A stretch of DNA of 64,000 nucleotides from an uncultured Chitinophagaceae bacterium (GCA_903895845.1 CAITVK010000042.1:1-64000); one strand, 5' to 3'; counted from the first letter of the stretch, positions 1 through 10,036 are shown. Notes: a model not told the origin generated them from the sequence alone. Made by a program: numbers and translations.

Positions 1-101
1 ATAAATCTTGGACGGAGATATATAAAAGCCAGAGATTTATATATAAAAGTTGGGAAAAGATATATAAATCTTAGACGGAAGTATATAAACGCGTTACACA
101 G
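1..101. repeat. 21-bp tandem array, cut by window edge
   Basis: Units begin at 18, 39, 60 and 81, each 21 bp and starting with ATATATAA or a close variant; a partial unit fills 1-17, so the array continues to the left of the window. The unit sequence differs from all other arrays here but the period is the same as at 18943 and 46874. Between the array and the gene at 316 (102-315) only AT-rich sequence is visible; the short open frame at 119-304 has no recognisable features. Confidence 0.75.
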
Positions 102-315
102 TGTATTTCTCGTGATAATTGATTAGTCCTATTGGGCTTCTCTCTGTCATAAATCCTTCGTCAAACACCTTTATCTTAGGGTTTATTTCCTTTAGAACTA
201 CTATTCAGAACATAAAACAAACCCCCTTGTGTAACAAAAGTAGCTTTTATATGTTTTATTCAATTTACTTGAAAAACTTCTTATTTACTTTTGGCACTTA
301 TTGAAAGATGGAAAT

Positions 316-1584
316 ATGAGAATGAAAATAATGTTATGGATAACTGCAACGGTATTGTTTTTATGCAAAACTGCCCATGCAAATGAGATTGATACGACAA
401 TTAATGCCGGTCTGAAATTACCTAAAGGATTTGTGGCTGTCAAAGCAGCAAACAATATTGGTCAGGCAAGGCATATTGCGGTATCAAGTAATGGTATTGT
501 TTATGTGAAAAGTGCAAAAGCAATCAATAGCAAAGCCACTTATGTACTGAAAGACTTGGATGGGAATGGAAGTTTATCTGTAGTCGAATCATTTGATAAT
601 AAAGGTGGAACGGGCGTCGCAATAAAGAATGGCTATTTGTACACATCCACAAACAATGAAATCTACAGGTATAAACTCAATCAGAACAATGAAATAATAG
701 ATACCAATGCTGCCGAAAAGATTGTGGAAGGACTGATAAACAGAGGCGAGCACAATACAAAATCTATTGTGCTGGATAATGTTGGAAACATTTATGTAAA
801 TATTGGGGCTTATTCCAACTCTTGTCAGGAAAAAGACAGGGTAAAGGGAAGCAAAGGAATGAACCCTTGCCCTATATTGGATAGTGCCGGAGGGATATGG
901 ATGTTTAAAGCGGACAAACTGAATCAGACGTATAAAGACGGTATCCGATATGCGACTGGTCTACGGAATATAGTGGGGTTAGACTGGAATCAGCAAACCA
1001 ACTCCTTGTTTGTTATGCAACATGGTCGTGATCAACTGTTCCAGAACTGGCCACAATACTTTGATAGCGTTCAAGGTGCAGAATTGCCTGCTGAGTGTAT
1101 GTATGAACTGCACAATGGATCTAATTGTGGATGGCCATACATCTATTACAACCACCTCACTCACAAAAAAATATTGGCGCCGGAGTATGGCGGAGATGGT
1201 AAAATAGAGGGCAGCAAAGAATACCAAGAGCCAGTGATGGTTTTCCCAGGACATCTTGCCCCCAATGCGTTGTTGTTTTATACCGGAAATCAATTCCCTG
1301 ATAAATACAAGAACGGGGCTTTCATAGCTTTCCACGGCAGCTGGAACCGGGCTCCTTTGCCACAGGCTGGTTACTTTGTGGTATTTGTACCCTTTAAAAA
1401 CGGTAAGCCTACAGGTGATTGGGAGGTTTTTGCTGATGGATTCTCAGGCAAGGAGGTCGTAACATCTACACGTGGCGCTGCCCATCGTCCGTGTGGGCTT
1501 GCCCAAGGACCCGATGGTTCTTTATATGTAACTGATGACAGTAAAGGAACCATTTACAAGATAAGTTATACTGGAGGGAAGTAA
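316..1584 (+). CDS. PQQ-type sugar dehydrogenase (sorbosone dehydrogenase family), secreted
   Basis: Predicted periplasmic six-bladed beta-propeller of the soluble glucose/sorbosone dehydrogenase family, which oxidises sugars or other alcohols with PQQ and passes electrons to a cytochrome. The 422-residue protein starts with a hydrophobic signal peptide ending near THAHA/KTAHA. Family motifs include YATGLRNIVGL, NCGWPYIYYN, AFHGSWNR and the last-blade stretch RPCGLAQGPDGSLYVTDDS. A TTG at 301 is in frame, but ATG at 316 gives a compact signal peptide and is preferred. A c-type cytochrome follows 64 bp downstream, a plausible electron acceptor. The substrate cannot be read from sequence, and some family members are misnamed, so only the family is claimed. 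Confidence 0.85.
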   Translation: MRMKIMLWITATVLFLCKTAHANEIDTTINAGLKLPKGFVAVKAANNIGQARHIAVSSNGIVYVKSAKAINSKATYVLKDLDGNGSLSVVESFDNKGGTGVAIKNGYLYTSTNNEIYRYKLNQNNEIIDTNAAEKIVEGLINRGEHNTKSIVLDNVGNIYVNIGAYSNSCQEKDRVKGSKGMNPCPILDSAGGIWMFKADKLNQTYKDGIRYATGLRNIVGLDWNQQTNSLFVMQHGRDQLFQNWPQYFDSVQGAELPAECMYELHNGSNCGWPYIYYNHLTHKKILAPEYGGDGKIEGSKEYQEPVMVFPGHLAPNALLFYTGNQFPDKYKNGAFIAFHGSWNRAPLPQAGYFVVFVPFKNGKPTGDWEVFADGFSGKEVVTSTRGAAHRPCGLAQGPDGSLYVTDDSKGTIYKISYTGGK

Positions 1585-1648
1585 TTGATTATTAAGTTTA
1601 AGTTGCAATTGCAAGTAATACGTAGGTTAAAAAATCACAGCGTTTATT

Positions 1649-2089
1649 ATGAAGAAGATTATTTTAGTGGCTAGCTTGTTTTCATTTATTTGTTTGTTCG
1701 TTATCGCTCAAACAAAGAAGCCTATCAAAAAGCAAGATGATAGTCCTGCCGCATCCATTGAAAGGGGCAGGGTAATTTATCAACGGGAGTGTCTCAGTTG
1801 TCACCAAGCAGATGGTGGTGGCGTTCCACACATGAATCCTCCTTTGGCTGGAAGTTCAGATGTGGTTGGTATTGACAAAAAGAAAATAATTGGAATTGTA
1901 TTAAACGGAATGACTGATCGAATTCCACTGGATGATGAATATTACAGCAACAATATGGCTTCCCATTCCTATCTCACCAATCAACAAATAGCTGATGTCC
2001 TTACTTTCGCAAGAAATAGTTTTGGCAATAAAGCAGATGTCGTTACTCTTGCAGAAGTTGCGGCTGTTAGAGGTGGGAAAAAGAAGTAG
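1649..2089 (+). CDS. Class I c-type cytochrome, secreted
   Basis: A 146-residue exported protein with a signal peptide over about residues 1-20 (ending VIAQ) and one haem-attachment motif, C48-L-S-C51-H52, followed by a GGGVPHMNPPLAG stretch. The likely axial methionine is in NNMASHSYL near residue 112. This is the mono-haem cytochrome fold used as an electron carrier in the periplasm. It directly follows the PQQ-type dehydrogenase in the same direction, so it probably takes electrons from that enzyme. The C-terminus is rich in lysine and glycine (RGGKKK). The terminal oxidase partner is not in this window. Confidence 0.9.
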   Translation: MKKIILVASLFSFICLFVIAQTKKPIKKQDDSPAASIERGRVIYQRECLSCHQADGGGVPHMNPPLAGSSDVVGIDKKKIIGIVLNGMTDRIPLDDEYYSNNMASHSYLTNQQIADVLTFARNSFGNKADVVTLAEVAAVRGGKKK

Positions 2090-2111
2090 CTGCTTAAGTT
2101 AAACATGTTAA

Positions 2112-3248
2112 ATGAAACGAATACTTTTTGTTGATAGGGATGGGGTTATCCTTCAAGAACCGCCAACTGATTTTCAGGTAGACAGCATCGAGAAGACTGT
2201 CTTCGTGCCGGGATGCGTTACTGCATTATCTAAGATTGCTGCCGAACTGGATTATTACAAAGTAATGGTGACCAATCAGGATGGGCTTGGTACCGAATCT
2301 TTTCCCGAAGAAACATTTCATCCATCTCAGAACCTGATGCTACGGACACTAGGTGGGGAGGGTTTTATATTCGATGAGGTTCATGTGGACCGCACTTTTG
2401 CTAGTGAAGGCAAGCCAACGCGTAAGCCCTTTACGGGTATGGTTTCGCACCTGATGAATAATCCCGACTACGACTTGGCTAACTCCTATGTGATAGGAGA
2501 TAGGTGGAGTGATATTCAGTTGGCAAAGAATCTTGGGGCTAAAGCAATTTATCTGACTTCTCCTTTGCAAACGCTAAAGCTTACACCCGAACAAGAAGAG
2601 ACCTTACGTCCAACGATTGCTTTGGAAACAAATGACTGGAATGAGATTTATACTTTCTTAAAGTTGGGCATCCGTAGGGTAGTTCACGAACGTAATACCA
2701 ACGAAACAAAAATAAAAGTAGAACTGAACCTCGATGGTAGTGGAAAAGCGAGCATCAATACAGGACTGGGATTCTTCGATCACATGTTGGATCAGATTGC
2801 ACGACACGGAAAAATGGATCTGGTTATTGAAACCAAGGGCGACTTACACATAGATGAGCACCATACTATAGAAGATACTGGCTTGGCATTGGGGGAAGCT
2901 TTTGGTAAAGCATTAGCCGACAAAAGAGGGATGGAAAGATATGGTTTTGCCTTACCAATGGATGAAGCCGAAGCAAAAGTCCTCATTGATTTTGGTGGAA
3001 GAAACTGGTTGGTGTGGGATGCCGAATTTAAGCGGGAGAAGATAGGGGAGATGCCTACCGAAATGTTTTTTCACTTCTTTAAATCTTTTAGCGATGCAGC
3101 AAAGTGTAACCTGAATATTTATTGTAAAGGCGATAATGAACATCATAAGATAGAGGCAATCTTTAAGGCGTTTGCAAAAGCAATCAAAATGGCCGTCAAG
3201 CGTGATCCATTAAGCAATTATCTGCCTAGCACTAAGGGCGTTTTGTAA
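2112..3248 (+). CDS. hisB: Bifunctional histidinol-phosphatase / imidazoleglycerol-phosphate dehydratase
   Basis: Histidine biosynthesis enzyme catalysing two steps: dehydration of imidazoleglycerol phosphate and dephosphorylation of histidinol phosphate. The N-terminal HAD phosphatase half (about 1-170) has the nucleophile motif FVDRDGVI (Asp8 and Asp10) and a late [12 protein letters not shown] motif. The dehydratase half (about 185-378) has [13 protein letters not shown] and [10 protein letters not shown], whose histidines and glutamates bind the metal. The 378-residue length fits the fused enzyme. No other his gene lies nearby, so the gene is separated from the rest of the pathway. ATG at 2112 is only 22 bp after the cytochrome gene, so it may be cotranscribed; a strong terminator follows at 3339. 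Confidence 0.96.
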   Translation: MKRILFVDRDGVILQEPPTDFQVDSIEKTVFVPGCVTALSKIAAELDYYKVMVTNQDGLGTESFPEETFHPSQNLMLRTLGGEGFIFDEVHVDRTFASEGKPTRKPFTGMVSHLMNNPDYDLANSYVIGDRWSDIQLAKNLGAKAIYLTSPLQTLKLTPEQEETLRPTIALETNDWNEIYTFLKLGIRRVVHERNTNETKIKVELNLDGSGKASINTGLGFFDHMLDQIARHGKMDLVIETKGDLHIDEHHTIEDTGLALGEAFGKALADKRGMERYGFALPMDEAEAKVLIDFGGRNWLVWDAEFKREKIGEMPTEMFFHFFKSFSDAAKCNLNIYCKGDNEHHKIEAIFKAFAKAIKMAVKRDPLSNYLPSTKGVL

Positions 3249-3338
3249 ATAATTTGTCTTTTAAATAAGTGAGATGGATATCCAACAGGAATTCTTTCTT
3301 GATTGGGATTAGTTTTTGTATTGATACTTTAAATGAGG

Positions 3339-3371
3339 ACGCCTTAAAGCCAGAAGCTTTAAGGCGTTTTT
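3339..3371 (+). terminator. Rho-independent terminator after hisB
   Basis: A perfect 12-bp inverted repeat (ACGCCTTAAAGC at 3339-3350 and its complement at 3356-3367) with the 5-nt loop CAGAA, running directly into five T residues. It sits 90 bp after hisB and 60 bp before the next start, so it separates hisB from the VWA gene. Confidence 0.93.
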
Positions 3372-3430
3372 AATTTTCAAAAGATTATTTATCTGCCGAT
3401 ATACTTATTTTAGCCCTCAATTTGCATTGC

Positions 3431-5185
3431 ATGAAACCTTTAATCTTATTTGTTTTTCTATTGTTAAGCCTTTCAGCTGTTTTTGGTCAGTATTATCTTC
3501 GAGGTGAGGTAAGGGACGAAAAGGGCAAGCCTCTATCGGGGGCAAAGATTCATATACAGACAAAAGGTATGCTCGATTTTGCAAGTGGAGACGATGGGTC
3601 TTTCGGATTGCCAACACCAAAAGCCGTCGATACCCTAACTGTAATGATGGATGGCTTCGAGCCATTTCGTGGCGGTGTTTCTTCCAACGGCTATCAGATT
3701 ATTACTTTGAAAATGACTAGGGGTACATCCATGGAAATGCAAAGCCGACTCACTTCCCTCACTAAGAATCTCGGTTTGGCAAAAGATGTCATCACGAAAA
3801 CAGATATGGGTGAAAGCTACAATAACCTCATAGAAAATAGCTTTGTGTCCGCAGCCACAAATCCCGAAACAGGCTTTGCCCTCAACATCGACCGGGCTTC
3901 ATACAGCCATATCCGTCGCTTTATATTCAATAAGTTCAAGCCGCCCACGCAAGTGGTGCGGGTAGAGCAGATGCTTAATTATTTTAACCTCAAACCTGCC
4001 GCCGCAATTAGCGATGACCCTACTAAGTTCAATTTCAATTCGCAGATTACCAATTGCCTTTGGAATGCCAGCAACCAATTGTTATTCATCAATCTGCGCG
4101 CACCCAAGCTAAACCTTGATAGTGTGCCCCCTAGTAACCTCGTTTTTTTGTTGGATGTGTCTGGCTCAATGGATCAGCCCAACCGATTGCCTCTGTTACA
4201 ATCCGCCTTTAAATTGTTGGTCGAAAATCTTCGTCCCCAAGACCGAGTCTCCATCGTAACGTATGGTGGCGGTGTGCATGTGGTACTATACCCAACGAGT
4301 GGTGCCGAGAAAAAGAAAATAATTGAGGTAATTGATGCCCTTTATGCTGATGGCGACACGCCAGGTAGTGGAGCCATCCGGACTGCCTATTATCTTGCTA
4401 AAACAAACTTTGACAAACAAGCCAATAATAGGGTAATTCTAGCTACGGATGGCGACTTCAATGTGGGTCAAAGCAATGATCAGGAACTGGAGGACATGAT
4501 TATCTCGCAAAAACAAACGGGTGTAAGTCTCACTTGCTTAGGCGTAGGTATGGGGAATTTTAAAGATAGCAAACTCGAGACGCTTGCAAGACAGGGCAAT
4601 GGCAACTATGCGTACCTTGATAATGTTGCAGAAGCAGAAAAGGTTTTGGTGACAGAATTTACTAAAACCTTATATAATGTAGCCGAAGATGCGTATGTGA
4701 ATATTGTTTTCAATCCTAAATTAGTCAATAAGTATAGATTGATTGGGTTTGACAATCCTAGGGAAGTTATTTCAGATACTTCCAATAAAATATTGGGTGG
4801 CGAATTGGGGAGTGGTCACGACTTGATGGCTGTTTTTGAAGTAGAGCCTGCCAAGGATGCACTTGTCAGTTCTGATAATTACGCAACACTCAATCTACAA
4901 TATCAGCCGCCCAAAAGTAAACAGGTACTAAAGCAGGCATTTTCCATACCCAATGCCACGAGGGATTTGATGACTGTCGATTCTGCCTATCGTTTTGCCA
5001 CCGCCGTTGCGCTGTACGGCTCCATCCTGCGGGGTTCTCCCTACATCAAGGATGCTAATTTCGAAAGCGTTTTGCAATTGGCACAAACTTCCGCCTTGGC
5101 AGGCAATATTGCCCAAAAAGAGTTTATTGACGTGGTGGACAAGTCTGACACTATTTTCAATCCCGGCAAAAAAAAGAAGAAATAG
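3431..5185 (+). CDS. VWA-domain protein, YfbK-like, with N-terminal carboxypeptidase-regulatory-like domain
   Basis: Exported 584-residue protein with a signal peptide over about residues 1-20 (ending VFGQ). Next comes a small beta-sandwich resembling the carboxypeptidase-regulatory fold (about 23-95, LRGEVRDEKGKPLSGA), a YfbK-type N-terminal region (about 130-225, with ALNIDRASYSHIRRF), a von Willebrand factor A domain with an intact MIDAS motif DVSGS near residue 242 and TDGDFNVG later, and a C-terminal DUF3520-like region. A TTG at 3422 is in frame; ATG at 3431 is chosen because it places the signal peptide at the start. VWA proteins bind partners through a divalent metal ion; the partner is unknown. 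It ends in a poly-lysine tail. Confidence 0.88.
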   Translation: MKPLILFVFLLLSLSAVFGQYYLRGEVRDEKGKPLSGAKIHIQTKGMLDFASGDDGSFGLPTPKAVDTLTVMMDGFEPFRGGVSSNGYQIITLKMTRGTSMEMQSRLTSLTKNLGLAKDVITKTDMGESYNNLIENSFVSAATNPETGFALNIDRASYSHIRRFIFNKFKPPTQVVRVEQMLNYFNLKPAAAISDDPTKFNFNSQITNCLWNASNQLLFINLRAPKLNLDSVPPSNLVFLLDVSGSMDQPNRLPLLQSAFKLLVENLRPQDRVSIVTYGGGVHVVLYPTSGAEKKKIIEVIDALYADGDTPGSGAIRTAYYLAKTNFDKQANNRVILATDGDFNVGQSNDQELEDMIISQKQTGVSLTCLGVGMGNFKDSKLETLARQGNGNYAYLDNVAEAEKVLVTEFTKTLYNVAEDAYVNIVFNPKLVNKYRLIGFDNPREVISDTSNKILGGELGSGHDLMAVFEVEPAKDALVSSDNYATLNLQYQPPKSKQVLKQAFSIPNATRDLMTVDSAYRFATAVALYGSILRGSPYIKDANFESVLQLAQTSALAGNIAQKEFIDVVDKSDTIFNPGKKKKK

Positions 5186-5281
5186 TGCTACTTCAATAAT
5201 CGGTGTACATCATACAAAGTAATCCTGTTGGCTTAGATGGTACATCAATACTACTTTCTTCCACCAAACACGCTATTCTTT

Positions 5282-5289
5282 TATCTTCG
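5282..5289 (+). promoter_or_regulatory. Putative Bacteroidota -7 box before tsaE
   Basis: TATCTTCG matches the Bacteroidota -7 consensus TAnnTTTG with one mismatch and lies only 4 bases before the ATG at 5294, suggesting a transcript with almost no leader. No convincing -33 box was identified. Confidence 0.4.
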
Positions 5290-5293
5290 CACA

Positions 5294-5707
5294 ATGGAAA
5301 TTATTTTCACGCTTGAGGATATTGATCGGGTTGCACAACAAGTTTGGGATGCAGGAAAACAATTTAAAATATGGGCTTTCTATGCTGAAATGGGTAGTGG
5401 TAAAACGACCATGATACACGCTTTGTGTACACTTTTAAAGGTCGATGGCGCAGTTAGTAGCCCTACCTATGCCATCATCAATGAATATAAAAGTGAAGTT
5501 GTAGGTGCTATCTATCACCAGGATTGGTATCGGTTGAAAGATGAAGAGGAGGCGATAAATGCAGGTGTGGAAGATGCTCTTGTTAATGGTAACCTATCTC
5601 TGATTGAATGGCCTGATAAGGCTGAAGGATTGTTGGGTGATGATGTATTTAAGATAGCAATCTCTGTAGTAAATGAAAATACAAGAAAATTGATTTTCAA
5701 TGTATAA
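5294..5707 (+). CDS. tsaE: tRNA threonylcarbamoyladenosine biosynthesis ATPase TsaE
   Basis: P-loop ATPase that works with TsaB and TsaD to make the t6A modification at position 37 of ANN-decoding tRNAs. The Walker A motif AEMGSGKTT and the family signature VSSPTYAIINEY are clear, and DWYRL and LIEWPDKAEG near the C-terminus are typical. ATG at 5294 gives 137 residues, the usual family length; the frame is open back to 5237 but that adds a stretch unlike the family. tsaB and tsaD are not in this window. Confidence 0.94.
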   Translation: MEIIFTLEDIDRVAQQVWDAGKQFKIWAFYAEMGSGKTTMIHALCTLLKVDGAVSSPTYAIINEYKSEVVGAIYHQDWYRLKDEEEAINAGVEDALVNGNLSLIEWPDKAEGLLGDDVFKIAISVVNENTRKLIFNV

Positions 5708-5928
5708 GGCATGATTGGAAGGGGGAGGATTATTTGATACTTTTTCGAACAGATTACCACCTCATTAACTAGTAAGCATTTCACTTTATTAAGGTCTATT
5801 CCTTGTGTTTTACGCCTATTAAATGGCTATTTAAATCCAGCTACAGAAGAAAATTATTTCAATAACAACAGAATCAAGTATTTTTAGCCCTCACAATGCA
5901 CTTTTTATAACGTAACTACTACTGCAAA

Positions 5929-7143
5929 ATGGCTACAAGTAAACCGCTTATTACTACCTCATTCAGTTACGAAACACTCGAAGAAACATTGGATATCAAA
6001 CCTCGGGGTGCTAAACTGGAAATAGGTATCCCCAAAGAGTTTGCTTTTCAAGAGAACCGTATTTCTCTCTCTCCTGAGGCTGTTGGCGTATTAGTCAGCA
6101 ACGGACATAGTGTAACGATTGAACACAATGCAGGCATTGGAAGTCATTATACCGACCGGGATTATGCAGAAGCCGGTGCCACGATAGTGCATAGTAAGGC
6201 AGAGGTGTACAAAGCACCATTATTGCTAAAAAGTGCACCTATTGTGGAAGAAGACATGGATTTGATTCAGATGAACCAAACCATCATTTCACCCATACAT
6301 CATTCAGCATTGAAGCCTTGTATCATTGAGAAAATGATTGAGAAAAAGATTACAGGATTAAGCTTCGAGAACTTAAAAGACGAAAATGGCAGTTACCCAA
6401 TTGTTCGTAGTATGAGCGAAATAGCTGGCAGTGCACTGATGTTGATAGCCGGGCAATACCTTAGTAGCTTTAATAAAGGTAAAGGTGTTTTGTTGGGTAG
6501 CATCAGCGGTATCCCGCCTACCAAAGTGGTGATTGTGGGTGCAGGAATTGTTGGTGAAACAGCTGCAAGAAACGCATTGGCATTGGGGGCATCTGTTAAA
6601 GTCTTTGATAACAATATTTATCGTTTAAAAGAACTGCAATATAATCTTGGTCAGCATGTTTGGACAAGTGTTCTGGAGCCTAAGATCTTAGCAAAACAAT
6701 TAAAGACCTGCGAGGTTGCCATTGGTGCCTTAAGCAATGAACATGGCAGGGCACCGGTTGTTGTTACAGAAGAAATGGTTGCGGCAATGCGCCCCGGAAG
6801 CATTATTCTGGATGTTGCCATTGATAGGGGAGGATGCTTTGAAACAAGCGAACTTACTAGCCATGAGAGCCCGATCTTTATAAAGCACAATGTAATTCAT
6901 TATTGCGTTCCCAATATTCCAAGTGGATTCGCTCGTACAGCTAGTCAGGCAATAAGCAATGTCTTGATGCCGTTATTGCTTACAATCAGTGATGCAGGTG
7001 GCTTGGAAGAAATGATTTGGCACAGTGTGAACCTTAGAGAAGGAATTTATTTGTTTAAAGGTGCACTTACTGATTTGTATATCAGTCAGAAATTCGATCT
7101 TAAATTCACGGATCTTAATTTATTAATTGCAAGCAGACGGTAA
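5929..7143 (+). CDS. ald: Alanine dehydrogenase
   Basis: Catalyses reversible NAD-dependent conversion of L-alanine to pyruvate and ammonia. The 404-residue protein has the AlaDH/PNT N-terminal domain (PKEFAFQENRISLSPEAV, about residue 33 on) and a Rossmann NAD-binding motif GAGIVGETAARNALALGA near residue 203. DVAIDRGGCFETS and HYCVPNIPSGFARTAS are characteristic of the family. It carries about 35 extra N-terminal residues compared with short bacterial alanine dehydrogenases; I believe this longer form is common in Bacteroidota. The transhydrogenase alpha subunit is related, but no beta subunit gene lies nearby. It stands alone between two non-coding gaps. Confidence 0.92.
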   Translation: MATSKPLITTSFSYETLEETLDIKPRGAKLEIGIPKEFAFQENRISLSPEAVGVLVSNGHSVTIEHNAGIGSHYTDRDYAEAGATIVHSKAEVYKAPLLLKSAPIVEEDMDLIQMNQTIISPIHHSALKPCIIEKMIEKKITGLSFENLKDENGSYPIVRSMSEIAGSALMLIAGQYLSSFNKGKGVLLGSISGIPPTKVVIVGAGIVGETAARNALALGASVKVFDNNIYRLKELQYNLGQHVWTSVLEPKILAKQLKTCEVAIGALSNEHGRAPVVVTEEMVAAMRPGSIILDVAIDRGGCFETSELTSHESPIFIKHNVIHYCVPNIPSGFARTASQAISNVLMPLLLTISDAGGLEEMIWHSVNLREGIYLFKGALTDLYISQKFDLKFTDLNLLIASRR

Positions 7144-7225
7144 TCTGGTTTTATAACACAGTTTGTCCCGATAAGTCAACACAATACAGCAACATTATTA
7201 CTCAACTCAACCACATAAAAAACAA

Positions 7226-8509
7226 TTGTTACAAAAGAGGATACTTACAGCAGCTTTTTTTATAGAAATATTCAGCGCTACTTATCTCCTTGCAGATCCC
7301 GATTTTGCAGCGTTGGCTAGCGTACTTTATTTTCTGAGCGGAATCACCATTGCATGTGTTCTGCTTTTTCTTCCACAATCACACCTTCGTTTACCCAAAA
7401 AAGATTACTTTACCAATACATTCAATAGTTACAAATTGTCTGCATTGGCAATGATGGGAGTTATCATGTGTCACTTTGGACTACAGTTTATGAGTGATGC
7501 CCCACTTAATTATCACGATGCCGATATGTTGCCCATCATACAAGTGATGAGTCATCGTTTTATAGAAGGACATTGGGCTGAGGTTTATAATACCATTCCA
7601 AACATCTGGCAAGGGGTAAAACCCATTTACCTTCCAGCTATGTGGCTTCCATTTAGTTTTGCCGAGTGGTTGCAGATAGATATCAGATGGATTACCATCC
7701 TTGCTCTGTTTCTTGCATTTTCAATACCTGTTCTTCTTTGGGATCCCTTTGCAAGTCAGCGGTTGTCGCTTACTTACAAGATAGGCGTGTTTATGTTGTT
7801 CTGGTGGCTTTTTGCAAATGATTCAGCCGGCTTGGTTCCCTACACAGAAGAAGGTGTTGTTATCATCAATTATGTATGGCTTGCCATCGCACTGCTAAGT
7901 GAGAACTATCTGCTGATTGGGGTTGCAGCCTGCCTCTGTTTATTAAGCAGATATGCCCTGATTGGTTGGTTGCCCGCCATGTTGGTTTTGTTGTATGTGC
8001 AGCGAAAAAGAAAGCAATGGCTTCACTTGAAGATAAGTGGTATAGCATGTTTCACCCTACTAGTATTGCTTCCTTTTGGATGGACAATTATCAAAAACTT
8101 TATCACACTGCCAGGTGCCTATATCGACTTCGCAGCAAGGGTCTGGAAAGATGGACCGCAAGTATTTGCCATCAGTCTGGGCTTTGCAAAGTTCTTTGGG
8201 CCAAACCATATCGCTTTACAACATTACCTTCTGATTACGCTTTCATTTACAGTGCCAATGATATTTGTTCTTGTCTGCGCTTGGGTCAATTACAAGAAAC
8301 GGATTGTGTTACATAATATTCCTTTGGCAGCCCTAAAACTCACTTTGGTCATCTTCTACACCTTTGTAGACGTCCCCTATCTGTATCTATATTATACATC
8401 TCCTTTCATCAGTTGCGTGTTGGTCTCCTATTGGGTCTCTTACAGAAAAAGGGAGAAAGTAGAAAAAGAAGAGATGGCTAGTATTGCTCTGGAAAGTAAC
8501 GCAGTATAG
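7226..8509 (+). CDS. Polytopic inner-membrane protein, possible GT-C/DUF2029-like
   Basis: Not recognised with certainty. The 427-residue protein has about ten hydrophobic segments and a short charged C-terminal tail (KREKVEKEEMAS). After the third hydrophobic segment comes a soluble stretch with DADMLPIIQVM and NIWQGVKPIYLPAMWLP, which resembles the first periplasmic loop of GT-C or DUF2029-type glycosyltransferases that use a lipid-linked sugar; that link is inference. The start is a TTG at 7226; no in-frame ATG lies near the first membrane segment. It stands alone, 82 bp after ald. Confidence 0.6.
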   Translation: MLQKRILTAAFFIEIFSATYLLADPDFAALASVLYFLSGITIACVLLFLPQSHLRLPKKDYFTNTFNSYKLSALAMMGVIMCHFGLQFMSDAPLNYHDADMLPIIQVMSHRFIEGHWAEVYNTIPNIWQGVKPIYLPAMWLPFSFAEWLQIDIRWITILALFLAFSIPVLLWDPFASQRLSLTYKIGVFMLFWWLFANDSAGLVPYTEEGVVIINYVWLAIALLSENYLLIGVAACLCLLSRYALIGWLPAMLVLLYVQRKRKQWLHLKISGIACFTLLVLLPFGWTIIKNFITLPGAYIDFAARVWKDGPQVFAISLGFAKFFGPNHIALQHYLLITLSFTVPMIFVLVCAWVNYKKRIVLHNIPLAALKLTLVIFYTFVDVPYLYLYYTSPFISCVLVSYWVSYRKREKVEKEEMASIALESNAV

Positions 8510-8581
8510 GTCTAACCTATTTAACAAAATATTTATCCACCTACTTTATTTATTATTTTTTCTTCTTAAGAATTATTTTGT

Positions 8582-8618
8582 TATCGGTAACGATACCGGA
8601 AACGGTTGCGCTTGCAAC
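8582..8618. promoter_or_regulatory. Possible operator cluster upstream of the lyase gene
   Basis: Within an AT-rich gap, a GC-richer patch holds repeated dyads: ATCG-GTAA-CGAT at 8583-8594 and GTTGC-GCTT-GCAAC at 8605-8618, separated by ACCGGAAACG. Such paired palindromes resemble operators of LacI-type regulators, but no regulator gene is adjacent and no published site is matched. Confidence 0.3.
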
Positions 8619-8757
8619 AGCAAAATAATATAGTTTACGATGGGAATTCAACTTGTAAAAAGCTGTAATATTGAACTTCAAAGGACACTAAACTTATTGT
8701 TAAACCCATAGTCCACACACGGATAACAGTAATTTTAAATAATCTAACACAACAAAC

Positions 8758-9951
8758 ATGAAGTTTAAACTGATTGCATTTGCCGCCTTATTCTCCCTTG
8801 TTTCCTATGCCGCTAGTGCACAAAACCCCAAGGTGTTTTTGGTTAAGCCCGAAAGGCTTTCGGAAGTAAAGAATAAAGTAAAGGCAGGAGATGCCCAAAC
8901 AAAAGCTTGGGTAAATCATTTAATAAAAGATGCCAACAAGTACCTCACCGAAAAAGCAGCATCTGTTACAGACAAAAAGCAAGTTCCAACCAGTGGTGAC
9001 AAACACGATTACATGAGTCTGGCACCATACTATTGGCCTGATCCTAGTAATCCTTCTGGTCCTTACATCAGAAAAGACGGACAAAAGAATCCAGAAATAA
9101 ATGACTACAGTGATCATAAGGCTATAGACAATACCACAAAAGCTGTAAAGTATTTGTGCTTGGCCTATTACTTTACCCATGACGAAGTTTATGCAAAGAA
9201 AGTTGCCGAATTGATATATGTTTTCTTCTTGGATGCCGCAACCAAGATGAACCCTAATATGAAATTTGCACAGGCAATAAAAGGTGTCAATGATGGAAGA
9301 GGTACGGGCATATTGGATTCTCGCGCTTTTGTGGACGTAGTAAGTTTTATCGACTTGATTGATGGAAGTAAAGCCTGGACCAATACAGACAAGTCGCAAT
9401 TGAAAGCTTGGTTTACAGAATATTACGAATGGTTGTCTGATAGTAAAAATGGACATGACGAGCGGAATGCCAAAAACAATCATGGAATATGGTTTGATAC
9501 ACAAATGCTGGGCGTTGGCTTGTATCTTGGTAAAGAGGATGCCGTGAAGGAATACCTGAAAAGCACAATTGCCCGTGTGGATGTACAACAGGAAACAGAT
9601 GGCAGGCAACCACTCGAACTGGTAAGGACTGCTGCACTCTCGTATAGTACATTTTGCCTTGATGCATGGTTTACTGCCGCAACGCTTGCAGATAATGTTG
9701 GGGTTGATTTATGGAACTACAAAACAAAAGATGGCAAGGGGATTAAAACTGCTTTGGACTGGTTGCTGCCTTATGCAATGGGTGATAAAACCTGGACATA
9801 TCCACAGATACATGAGTACAAGAAGGGTGATTTTTTAACGTTATTAATCAAGGCCAACAGCAAATACAAAGAGGATAAGTATCGTGCTGCCATTGACAGG
9901 CTTCAATCTGACAAAGAAGATTATCTTGATGAGATTCTTTACGGGAGGTGA
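8758..9951 (+). CDS. Alginate lyase family protein (PL5-like), secreted
   Basis: Exported 397-residue protein with a signal peptide ending ASAQ near residue 22. It has the alpha/alpha-barrel alginate-lyase family signature: YMSLAPYYWPDPS (about 82-95), GVNDGRGTGILDSRAF (about 177-192) and the NNHGIWFDTQ stretch (about 240-249), where the Asn-His pair corresponds to catalytic residues of PL5 lyases. Members of this family in Bacteroidota act on alginate or other uronic-acid polymers; the true substrate is unknown. The gene stands alone with a 250-bp upstream region containing possible operators, and a tandem array begins about 85 bp after it. Confidence 0.85.
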   Translation: MKFKLIAFAALFSLVSYAASAQNPKVFLVKPERLSEVKNKVKAGDAQTKAWVNHLIKDANKYLTEKAASVTDKKQVPTSGDKHDYMSLAPYYWPDPSNPSGPYIRKDGQKNPEINDYSDHKAIDNTTKAVKYLCLAYYFTHDEVYAKKVAELIYVFFLDAATKMNPNMKFAQAIKGVNDGRGTGILDSRAFVDVVSFIDLIDGSKAWTNTDKSQLKAWFTEYYEWLSDSKNGHDERNAKNNHGIWFDTQMLGVGLYLGKEDAVKEYLKSTIARVDVQQETDGRQPLELVRTAALSYSTFCLDAWFTAATLADNVGVDLWNYKTKDGKGIKTALDWLLPYAMGDKTWTYPQIHEYKKGDFLTLLIKANSKYKEDKYRAAIDRLQSDKEDYLDEILYGR

Positions 9952-10036
9952 GACATTAAGTATTTGGCTTCTATTTTATTTTTATGTGACTCCTCTGCTT
10001 GATTTATGTAGGATAAGACAGAAAATAACACACCTC

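Noticed and set aside
119-304. 61-residue open frame at the left edge
   Set aside because: Low-complexity AT-rich sequence, no recognisable features and no usable start context.
8920-9609. 229-residue open frame opposite the alginate-lyase gene
   Set aside because: It lies fully inside a well-supported gene on the other strand and has an unnatural Cys-, Ile- and Tyr-rich composition.
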